20,763 nt of DNA from Bryobacterales bacterium (GTDB taxonomy: Bacteria > Acidobacteriota > Terriglobia > Bryobacterales > Bryobacteraceae), in NCBI GenBank assembly GCA_003142355.1, contig PLMF01000197.1, forward strand, positions 139 through 20,901, in the 5' to 3' direction. Both the position numbers and the translations under genes were made by a program. Below are positions 5,990-11,527 of the stretch, in pieces; the first letter of the stretch is position 1; each line of letters begins with the position of its first letter. A model generated the notes under the pieces. The model saw only the letters and a program-made list of their open reading frames with translations. It searched no databases and was not told the DNA's origin.

Positions 5990-6886
5990 ATGGCTTTTTG
6001 GAAAGATCTTTTCGGCGGTAGACCAACAAAAACGGCGAAACTCCCAGTCGCAGCGGCGAAACCGGCGCAACGCCCAGTTGCACTGGCGAAACCGACGCAA
6101 CCCCAAGTGGCTAATCCCCTGCCTCCCTCACCGAGAACTGTCCAGGTGCCGAACAAGGACCGCCTGGGAGACGGAAGACCGCTGATGTTGAGTGCCAATC
6201 CGGACGTGAGCCGGATATTTTCTGATCCGAGCCCTGCATCGCTGCTAATGGACGGCGAGCAAAACCGCCGTTATTGGGAGAGTCTGGATGTCGCGGCGAA
6301 GAGAAACAACCTTGCAATAGCCTTTCTTCAACATCCGAACGCGGCCGTCCGCTTGGCCACCATCAATCTCGTGCGCGATATAGGAACACTCGGCGTTTCC
6401 TACGAGTTGACAAACCTGCTCGGGGACTCCGATCCCGCCGTCAGTAGGGCCGCGGCGGTATCCGTCTGGGAACAGGAGAAAAACGACAACTGCACAAGCG
6501 CTGTGAAAGCCCTCCGGGATGAGATTCGCGGCTCCACCTCTAGGGGAACGACTGACGGCTTAGTCATGGGACGTCGCAAGGGAATACGCGCACTCGACCT
6601 TCTGATTGATTCCGCGCCGGATGAAGCAGCACGCGCCGCTATCAGGGACTTTGCTAATCGAGAGGTGGTGATAGAAGAGCGGATCGAACAGGTTGATACA
6701 ACTTCAGTCCAGTTCACCAAAACGGAGCAGCGCAGGCAGTTCACCTACGAAATCTATAGGGCACCCAACCGGGAGCAAGCGCTGGCCTTCTTGAAGTCTA
6801 AGGTGGTGAACAAGCAGATGTACTACATAGAGGTAGAAACGCCTGAAGGAACTTTTGGAAGAGACCTGAACGGAATCTATTGGTGA
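5990..6886 (+). CDS. HEAT-like repeat protein, function unknown
   Basis: A 298-residue protein from the ATG at 5990. Residues 1-16 are MAFWKDLFGG plus a basic tail. Residues 18-45 are a Pro/Ala/Gln/Lys linker made of imperfect 10-residue units (LPVAAAKPAQ, RPVALAKPTQ). Residues about 104-170 form two HEAT-like helical repeats (for example HPNAAVRLATINLV and DSDPAVSRAAAVSVWEQ). The C-terminal 67 residues are a separate small domain ending YYIEVETPEGTFGRDLNGIYW, a strand-rich, acidic and aromatic tail I associate with uncharacterised bacterial proteins. HEAT repeats usually mediate protein binding; no enzyme motif or signal peptide is seen. It shares the repeat-bounded cassette with a toxin-antitoxin pair, transcribed away from it. 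Codon use includes ATA, AGA and AGG, unlike its neighbours. Its role is unknown; cargo or accessory protein of the cassette is speculation. Confidence 0.78.
   Translation: MAFWKDLFGGRPTKTAKLPVAAAKPAQRPVALAKPTQPQVANPLPPSPRTVQVPNKDRLGDGRPLMLSANPDVSRIFSDPSPASLLMDGEQNRRYWESLDVAAKRNNLAIAFLQHPNAAVRLATINLVRDIGTLGVSYELTNLLGDSDPAVSRAAAVSVWEQEKNDNCTSAVKALRDEIRGSTSRGTTDGLVMGRRKGIRALDLLIDSAPDEAARAAIRDFANREVVIEERIEQVDTTSVQFTKTEQRRQFTYEIYRAPNREQALAFLKSKVVNKQMYYIEVETPEGTFGRDLNGIYW
6041..6100 (+). repeat. Two imperfect 30-bp tandem units inside the HEAT-like gene
   Basis: Units at 6041-6070 and 6071-6100 differ at 5 of 30 positions; a degenerate third unit begins at 6101. They keep the frame and encode 10-residue Pro/Ala/Lys/Gln units, so copy number could change without breaking the gene. 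Confidence 0.75.
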
Positions 6887-6944
6887 TCCCCCACGAAGCC
6901 CGCGAAGCATGAGGCATTGGATTGACAATCCGCCCCACAACCCA
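6887..6944. other. Cassette right end, short intergenic stretch
   Basis: 58 bases between the HEAT-like gene stop and the right-hand repeat. It contains a near-palindrome, GGATTGACAATCC (6919-6931), that could form a 5-bp stem with a 3-base loop or be a symmetric protein site. It has no T tract and is not a convincing terminator. Confidence 0.3.
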
Positions 6945-6982
6945 CGCCCCTACAGACTCCTCAGACTGAACCCGCCGTCCAC
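6945..6982 (+). repeat. 38-bp direct repeat, right copy (cassette boundary)
   Basis: Identical to 4996-5033. Here the minus strand encodes the true last residues of the downstream SDR (VDGGFSLRSL) and its stop at 6950-6952, so this copy is a functional part of that gene. Confidence 0.95.
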
Positions 6983-7687
6983 GTTCAAAATCTGCCCCGT
7001 CGAGTAATCGAGCAGCCCGTCGGCGATGGCCCTCACGGCTTTGCCCACGTCGATGCCTTCGCCCATGCGGCCCTGCGGCAACAGGCCTCCGGCAATCTTT
7101 TCCTCGTAGGCCTTTTCCACTGTGGCGATCATGTCGGTGCGGATTATCCCGGGGCGGATCTCGAAAACCTTCACCCCGAGTTCCGCCAAGCGCTGCGCGT
7201 AGAGCGCCACCGACATGCTCAGGCCCGCTTTCGAAATGCAGTATTCACCGCGATTCACCGACGCCGTGTAGGCGGAGATCGAGGTCACGAACACGATGCG
7301 TCCCTCGCCGCGCTCAGCCATCCAGCGCGCGGCCTGCTGCGTCAGAAAGTACGGGCCCTTCAAGTTGACGGCCATCAGCTCGTCGAAGCTCTCCTCGGTG
7401 GCTTCCAGGATGTCGCGGCGCTCGCGCGGTCCCATCCCCGCGTTGTTCACCAGCAGGTCGAGGCTCGCGAAGCGCTCGCGCGCGAAGCGAATGAGAGCCT
7501 CGCGGTCCTCGCGGCGTGCCAGGTCGCACTGGAAGATTTCGCACCCGGTCTCATTGCGCAGCGATTCGGCGGCGTCGCGGCGGCCGCGGTAGGTCCCAAT
7601 CACGTTGTGGGTCCTGGCCAGCTCCATCGCGATGGCGCGGCCGATGCCGCGGCTGGCGCCGGTCACGAGGCTATTTGGCTTGGGCAA
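6950..7687 (-). CDS. SDR family 3-oxoacyl-ACP reductase-like protein (FabG-like)
   Basis: A 245-residue classical short-chain dehydrogenase. The cofactor motif TGASRGIG lies at residues 9-16, NNAG at 81-84, the catalytic serine at about 136, and the YCISK motif gives Tyr149 and Lys153. The ending TGQILNVDGGFSL is typical of FabG-like reductases. It would reduce a keto group with NAD(P)H; whether the substrate is a 3-oxoacyl thioester or a small metabolite cannot be told. The start is TTG at 7687, giving MPKPNSLVTG and a 17-base overlap with the end of the DsbA-like gene; GTG at 7666 would trim the first strand. The last codons lie in the right 38-bp repeat. It is probably the distal gene of an operon with the DsbA-like and glycine-zipper genes. 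Confidence 0.88.
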   Translation of the reverse strand: MPKPNSLVTGASRGIGRAIAMELARTHNVIGTYRGRRDAAESLRNETGCEIFQCDLARREDREALIRFARERFASLDLLVNNAGMGPRERRDILEATEESFDELMAVNLKGPYFLTQQAARWMAERGEGRIVFVTSISAYTASVNRGEYCISKAGLSMSVALYAQRLAELGVKVFEIRPGIIRTDMIATVEKAYEEKIAGGLLPQGRMGEGIDVGKAVRAIADGLLDYSTGQILNVDGGFSLRSL

Positions 7688-8246
7688 GGGCGTCGTCGAT
7701 TCCCTTCGAGATTTCCTCGAACGTGAAGACTTCGATGAATGGCGTGCCGTTCACCAACGCGGTCGGCGTGTGGATGATCCCGCGACCCACGCCTTCCTGG
7801 TAGTCCCGCTCCACCAACTCGGCGTAGTGCGGATTGTCCAGCGCCGCCAGCGCCTCCTCGGGCTTCACGCCATGCTGGCGCGCGAATTCCGCTACCCGGT
7901 CCTTGAAGTTATCCGCAGTGGTCTCGCCGTGGGTCGCCATGGTATGGCGCCGGTATTCCAGGCCAAGTTTGGGGTCCTTCTCGGTGAAGTACCGCGCCGC
8001 GATGGCCGCGCGCCGCGCCCACGCGTGCTTGGCCAGCGGAAAATCGCGATGAACGAACTCCACCCGGTCGCCGTATTTGGGAAGGATCTGCTGATCCATC
8101 ATGACCCGGAAGTTGGCGCAGTCCGGGCATTGCAGATCCTCATAGATAATCACACGCACCGGGCTGCCGGCGCGGCCTTCGACGAGGCCCTGCGCCGCGA
8201 GTCCGATGCTGGAAAGCAACAAAGCAGCCCCCAGACGTTTGGTCAT
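7671..8246 (-). CDS. DsbA-like thiol:disulfide oxidoreductase (thioredoxin fold, exported)
   Basis: A 191-residue protein with an N-terminal signal-like segment (MTKRLGAALLLSSIGLAAQG) followed by a thioredoxin-fold domain of the DsbA/BdbD type (Thioredoxin_4). The active site is CPDC (Cys40, Cys43) after the strand VRVIIYEDLQ. The cis-proline loop is at Thr160-Pro161 (IIHTPTALVNG). A helical insertion between them (about 75-150) matches the family. It is expected to catalyse disulfide exchange on exported proteins, or to act as a peroxide- or redox-linked thiol protein, in the periplasm. The ATG overlaps the stop of the upstream glycine-zipper gene (ATGA), so the two are coupled. No DsbB partner is seen in the window. 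Confidence 0.87.
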   Translation of the reverse strand: MTKRLGAALLLSSIGLAAQGLVEGRAGSPVRVIIYEDLQCPDCANFRVMMDQQILPKYGDRVEFVHRDFPLAKHAWARRAAIAARYFTEKDPKLGLEYRRHTMATHGETTADNFKDRVAEFARQHGVKPEEALAALDNPHYAELVERDYQEGVGRGIIHTPTALVNGTPFIEVFTFEEISKGIDDALAQAK

Positions 8247-9067
8247 ATGCGAATCGAAGTATCCAAAACGAAAGTCAAGCGGGTCTCGGAGGGAACCTTC
8301 ACACGCTGGCCCTTGGTGACTTCTTCCGCTCCCACTCCGGCCGCGCCCCCGGCGCCCGCGCCGATCACCGCGCCCTTGCCGCCGCCCGCGATGCCGCCGA
8401 TGATCGCGCCCAACACCGCCCCCCCGCCGGCCATTTTGGCGGTGCGCTGGCCGCGCGAAGTGCTCTCCCGCGAAACGCTCTGCGTATTGATATCCACCAT
8501 CCGGCCGTCCACTTTCACCGACATCAAATCGAGTGTCAGCTCCGCGCGGCCGGCCAGCTTGCCGGATTCCTTGGCATCCACCAGCTTGACCACCACGTCC
8601 GCGCCGCGCGGGATGACGGTCTCGCCATTCAGGAGCACCGGTTCGTCCATGCTGGCGGCAAAGGTCTGTCCCACGCGGTTGACTTCCGAATCCACACCGT
8701 CGATCATCCGCACTACCAGGTTGGTGCCCGCCGGAAGCTCAACCGACTCGCGCTGCGCGGCCGCCGGTGGAGGCTCGCTATCGGGCCGCATGATGGTGGG
8801 CTGCGAATCGGGCTGCACGCGCCGAAGCCGTGGCCGCTCCCCGGACGATTCATCGCGCGCGGGTGCCGGCGCGAAGTCGCCGAACTCGATGCGGACCACA
8901 TCCCCCACGTCCAGGTTCTCGACCCGGTCGCCCACGTCCACCCTCAACTGCCGGGCCGTACCGCCCAGGTAGGTGCCATGAATCACCCGGCCGCTCTTGA
9001 GCGTCACGGTGTCCGCAAAACCGGCCGTCGCAAGGGCCAACGCAATCGCAAAATGTATCAGGCGCAT
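8243..9067 (-). CDS. Exported glycine-zipper protein, function unknown
   Basis: A 274-residue protein with a clear signal peptide (MRLIHFAIALALATAGFADT). Residues about 20-55 form a small strand-rich domain (VTLKSGRVIHGTYLGG) resembling the LSm-like beta segments of many Acidobacterial exported proteins. A Pro/Arg/Asp-rich linker follows. A second beta domain begins at LPAGTNLVVRMIDGVDS and continues through VIPRGADVVVKLVDA. The C-terminal region holds a glycine zipper (AVLGAIIGGIAGGGKGAVIG), then a conserved VPSETRLTFVLD strand. Glycine zippers pack into or against membranes, so an envelope location is likely. The open frame runs further upstream, but the ATG at 9067 is preferred: it has GGGGAGA 3 bases upstream and begins the signal peptide. 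The gene heads an overlapping run with the DsbA-like and SDR genes. Confidence 0.82.
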   Translation of the reverse strand: MRLIHFAIALALATAGFADTVTLKSGRVIHGTYLGGTARQLRVDVGDRVENLDVGDVVRIEFGDFAPAPARDESSGERPRLRRVQPDSQPTIMRPDSEPPPAAAQRESVELPAGTNLVVRMIDGVDSEVNRVGQTFAASMDEPVLLNGETVIPRGADVVVKLVDAKESGKLAGRAELTLDLMSVKVDGRMVDINTQSVSRESTSRGQRTAKMAGGGAVLGAIIGGIAGGGKGAVIGAGAGGAAGVGAEEVTKGQRVKVPSETRLTFVLDTSIRI

Positions 9068-9070
9068 AAC

Positions 9071-9104
9071 TCTCCCCTTATTGGATTTTTCTACCCATAT
9101 TGTA
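9071..9104 (-). promoter_or_regulatory. Promoter and Shine-Dalgarno of the glycine-zipper gene
   Basis: On the minus strand a TACAAT hexamer (9104-9099) is followed by a leader of about 25 bases that includes GGGGAGA (9077-9071), 3 bases before the ATG at 9067. This is an ordinary SD-led arrangement. No good -35 is found at 16-18 bases. Confidence 0.45.
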
Positions 9105-9128
9105 CGACGTGCCGCAGGGAAAGAATGT

Positions 9129-9980
9129 TTACAGCCTGCCCCGTACCGTTTCCGCGATCGCCTTGCCGCGCTCCAAGGCCGCCTGGTACACTTCCTCGCG
9201 TTGCGCGCGTGTGTAGGCCGCGCCGGCGTGGTGGTAGTGCTCCAGTCCCTTGCCCACCACGAAGGTCCCGGCGTAGGCGATGGCGCCCTTGGGAATGATG
9301 CCTCCGCCAAACGGAATCTTGCCCACCAGTTCGCGCGCCAGGGCGCGCCACCCGAACGCGCTGCCCACGATGGAGAGGATCTCGGCGGCCCGCTGCGAAT
9401 ACCCGAGTTCCTTGCCGCACGCCGCGGCAATCAGAAACGCCATGCGCACCTGGTTGGCCGTCAGAAATGCCGTATCGGAGGCGAATTCGCCGAACGCCCA
9501 GGGCAGCTCGCCCAGGCTCGGAACCAGGTTGGGCAGCGCCGTGGCCACCGCGAACACGGCGTTCTCCCGCGACACGGCTTGGATGATGCGCTCCACTACC
9601 GGCTTCCGAAATGGCGCAAAATGGCGCGCCAGCGCCAGCTCCAGATCGCCGTGGTCGTGCAAAATTTCCGCGATGGTGGCCGCGGGGTCGTCGAATCTGA
9701 GGAGGTAAGCGCCTTCCGGACAGGGGATTCCCTGCTGGTACAAGACCAGGTCCACCTTGCCAGGCGCCCCCGGGTCGCCGGCGCGATACACCTGACCGAG
9801 CAGCTTCAGCCTCGCTTCGCGCGGTGTGGCGGCCGGCGCCAGGAAATCTTCCATGGCGGCGTAGCCGGAGCTGTCGAAGGCCACCAGCCCGATGCGGACA
9901 GGCTGCCGCGCGCGGCGGCGGACTTCATCGGGGTTCAACATTCCAACGGCGGCGCGCGCCTGCTTAATGACTTTCAACAT
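9129..9980 (-). CDS. DUF697-like membrane-associated protein
   Basis: A 283-residue protein. The N-terminal half (RIGLVAFDSSGYAAMEDFL, then a region with KVDLVLYQQG) looks like a Rossmann or GTPase-like remnant but lacks a P-loop. The C-terminal half, from about residue 125, resembles DUF697/YcjF-type domains: VVERIIQAVSRENAVFA, an ALPNLVPSLGELP turn, TANQVRMAFLIAAACG, then SAFGWRALARELVGKIP and IIPKGAIAYAGTFVVGKG. Those domains are usually alpha-helical and membrane-associated and often follow a GTPase. The biochemical role is unknown. The ATG at 9980 has no Shine-Dalgarno but has TAGAAT ending 6 bases upstream. It is separated from the glycine-zipper gene by 61 bases. Confidence 0.78.
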   Translation of the reverse strand: MLKVIKQARAAVGMLNPDEVRRRARQPVRIGLVAFDSSGYAAMEDFLAPAATPREARLKLLGQVYRAGDPGAPGKVDLVLYQQGIPCPEGAYLLRFDDPAATIAEILHDHGDLELALARHFAPFRKPVVERIIQAVSRENAVFAVATALPNLVPSLGELPWAFGEFASDTAFLTANQVRMAFLIAAACGKELGYSQRAAEILSIVGSAFGWRALARELVGKIPFGGGIIPKGAIAYAGTFVVGKGLEHYHHAGAAYTRAQREEVYQAALERGKAIAETVRGRL

Positions 9981-9986
9981 AACGCC

Positions 9987-9992
9987 ATTCTA
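9987..9992 (-). promoter_or_regulatory. -10-like TAGAAT 6 bases before the ATG at 9980
   Basis: On the minus strand TAGAAT is separated from ATG by exactly 6 bases (GGCGTT), with no Shine-Dalgarno between. This fits a leaderless transcript. No -35 match is clear. Confidence 0.4.
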
Positions 9993-10029
9993 CCGCCTGT
10001 TCTCCCCTCCTACCGCGTACGCGTCCTTT

Positions 10030-11256
10030 TCAGGCCAACAATTCCTGAGTGCGGGAAATCCGGTCGCGCACTTCGACGCCGTTGGGACAGTCGACCGAGC
10101 AGGAACCGCAGTCGCTGCACTGTATGCCGCGGACCTGCTCCGGCAGCTCCAGAAACTTCTCTCGAGCCAGGGCGAATTGCCCGTAACCCTCGACGTAGGT
10201 CAGGAAGCGCAGCATGTCCGGCACCGGAACCCCCTTGTCGCACACGCCGCCGCAGGCCCCGCACATGCGGCAGTACATCGGGCTGATGTAGGCCAGTAAC
10301 TGGTTCAGGAGCTTCTCGTCTTTGTCCGTGTACGGCTCGGCCATGGCACGCAGGTTCTCGTCGAGCTGGTCATGATCGGTCATGCAGACAATGGCCGTAT
10401 CCAGGGACTGGTTCTTGAGGGCCCACTTGATGGCCGCCAGTGGCGCGCCCTCCCGGCTGAAGGTCTTCTTCACCGCGTCCTGCGCCGCCCCATAGAGCCT
10501 GTCGCCCCGCGTGACCCGGTTAAGCCCCCCCGCCAAAGTCTTCATGGCCACGATTCCCATGCCGGCCTTTCGTGCCGTCTGGATCGCCGCGGTCATGTCC
10601 GCCACCCGCGCCGGCTGATTGTCCATGGCCACGTTCTTCATGGAGAAGTTGTAGGTGGTCAGGACCACGTCGGTCTGCCCCAGTTTCACCAGGTGCGCCA
10701 GCATCTGGTCCATGTTGTAGTGCGTGCTGACGCCGGCGAACCGGATCTTCCCGGCCTTCCTGGCGCTGCGCTGGGCTTCGAGCAGATCGTCGGTCACCTC
10801 GGCCGGCGCACTTTTGTTGTGCAGATACCAGATGTCGAGGTAGTCGGTACCCAGTTCTTTCAGGCTGGTGTCCAGGTCGGCCAGAGCCTCTTTCCCGGTC
10901 TTGCGCTCGCTCTTGCTAGAGAGGATCACCTGCTGTCGCTTGCCCTTCAACGCCCCGCCCAACATCCGCTCATTGTTTCCCGACTGGTAGCCGCGCGCCG
11001 TGTCGAAGTGGATGATGCCCATGTCGGCCGCCCTCGCGATCACGGATGGGTCCGACGCCGTCATGCACCCGAAAGACAGCGACGTTACCTTCAGACCGGT
11101 CTTCCCCAGCGTCCGATAAGTGAGTTTCACCTTCTGGGGTGCTCCCTGTGCAGCGGCTTGCGCAGGCTGCGGAGCGGCGGTGGGCTTCGCCAACCCGGCG
11201 GCCGGCAGAGCCAGCCCGGCAGCCAGAAAATTGCGGCGCGACGACTCAGGATTCAT
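10030..11256 (-). CDS. Tat-exported aldo/keto reductase with two C-terminal 4Fe-4S clusters
   Basis: A 408-residue protein. It begins with a twin-arginine signal (SSRRNFLAAGLALPAAG), so it is probably folded with its cofactor and exported by Tat. Residues about 44-315 are an aldo/keto reductase barrel with the full tetrad: Asp85 and Tyr90 (HFDTARGYQSG), Lys115 (ILSSKS) and His146 (DIWYLHN). The C-terminus carries two cysteine sets of ferredoxin type, Cys329/332/335/339 and Cys380/383/386/390, each CxxCxxCxxxC, the second followed by Pro. AKRs with such tails are common in Acidobacteriota and anaerobes; substrate and electron partner are unknown. The start is ATG at 11256, with AAGGAG 5 bases upstream; the open frame continues upstream but would bury the signal. 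Confidence 0.92.
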   Translation of the reverse strand: MNPESSRRNFLAAGLALPAAGLAKPTAAPQPAQAAAQGAPQKVKLTYRTLGKTGLKVTSLSFGCMTASDPSVIARAADMGIIHFDTARGYQSGNNERMLGGALKGKRQQVILSSKSERKTGKEALADLDTSLKELGTDYLDIWYLHNKSAPAEVTDDLLEAQRSARKAGKIRFAGVSTHYNMDQMLAHLVKLGQTDVVLTTYNFSMKNVAMDNQPARVADMTAAIQTARKAGMGIVAMKTLAGGLNRVTRGDRLYGAAQDAVKKTFSREGAPLAAIKWALKNQSLDTAIVCMTDHDQLDENLRAMAEPYTDKDEKLLNQLLAYISPMYCRMCGACGGVCDKGVPVPDMLRFLTYVEGYGQFALAREKFLELPEQVRGIQCSDCGSCSVDCPNGVEVRDRISRTQELLA

Positions 11257-11261
11257 GCGAA

Positions 11262-11286
11262 CTCCTTCCTTCCACCAGCGATTATA
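11262..11286 (-). promoter_or_regulatory. -10 box and Shine-Dalgarno of the aldo/keto reductase gene
   Basis: On the minus strand a perfect TATAAT (11286-11281) lies 24 bases before the ATG at 11256. AAGGAG (11267-11262) sits 5 bases before it. The transcript would have a short leader of roughly 18 bases that contains the ribosome site. No consensus -35 is present. Confidence 0.55.
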
Positions 11287-11527
11287 GCGTCCAGCCGCCT
11301 CCATTGGAGCCGTTGAATGCCGACCGCGCCGACACGGGATGCGTGTTGCCGCGGATTGCATCAATGTGCAGAATGGTCCTGCGTGGTCTTGAGCGACTCG
11401 ACGCGCCACCGCATTGGATCGGGCACAAATTGGCCGGTTAAGTCCCCGGCACGCCAGAATCCCGCCACGTGGCCGTCACGCTCCCCGCCCGGAACCAACC
11501 CCCACCATCGCACCGCCCCGCGCCCCC
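11287..11527. other. Intergenic region, nothing recognised
   Basis: About 240 bases between the promoter of the aldo/keto reductase and the stop of the nuclease-like gene. The part nearest 11528 is very C-rich on the plus strand. I see no convincing gene, strong hairpin with a T tract, tRNA or repeat. Confidence 0.4.

Larger units (their letters stand above)
4996..6982. mobile_element. Putative inserted cassette: toxin-antitoxin pair plus HEAT-like gene between 38-bp repeats
   Basis: A unit of 1911 unique bases (5034-6944) lies between two identical 38-bp direct repeats. It carries a HigBA-type pair on the minus strand and a HEAT-like gene on the plus strand. Removing one repeat and the unique segment restores an unbroken junction of two convergent genes, the FGGY kinase and the SDR, whose ends would overlap by 20 bases. 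Codons such as ATA, AGA and AGG and A+T-rich stretches are more frequent here than in flanking genes, which fits acquisition from elsewhere. No integrase or transposase and no terminal inverted repeats are visible, so the mechanism is unknown; 38 bases is long for a transposon target duplication and more like a site-specific or illegitimate recombination footprint. Calling it mobile is inference. Confidence 0.55.

Noticed and set aside
5677..6198. Minus-strand 173-codon frame across the toxin promoter and HEAT-like gene start
   Set aside because: It would cover the inverted-repeat operator and the SD-led HEAT-like start, and its composition is Gly/Phe/Pro shadow of the tandem units.
6919..6931. 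GGATTGACAATCC as a terminator of the HEAT-like gene
   Set aside because: The stem is short (5 bp with a 3-base loop), A/T-rich at the apex, and no T tract follows.
4996..6982. Insertion sequence or integron cassette
   Set aside because: There is no transposase or integrase, no terminal inverted repeats, and the 38-bp repeat lacks the paired inner sites of an attC. The unit is kept only as a repeat-bounded cassette of unknown mechanism.
7605..8972. 455-codon open frame on the plus strand
   Set aside because: It runs antisense through three motif-supported genes (SDR, DsbA-like, glycine-zipper). Its second half is low-complexity Pro/Ala/Thr/Ser sequence, and it has no Shine-Dalgarno.
8997..10286. 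429-codon open frame on the plus strand
   Set aside because: It crosses several minus-strand genes and their promoters and is composed of Arg/His/Gln-rich shadow sequence.
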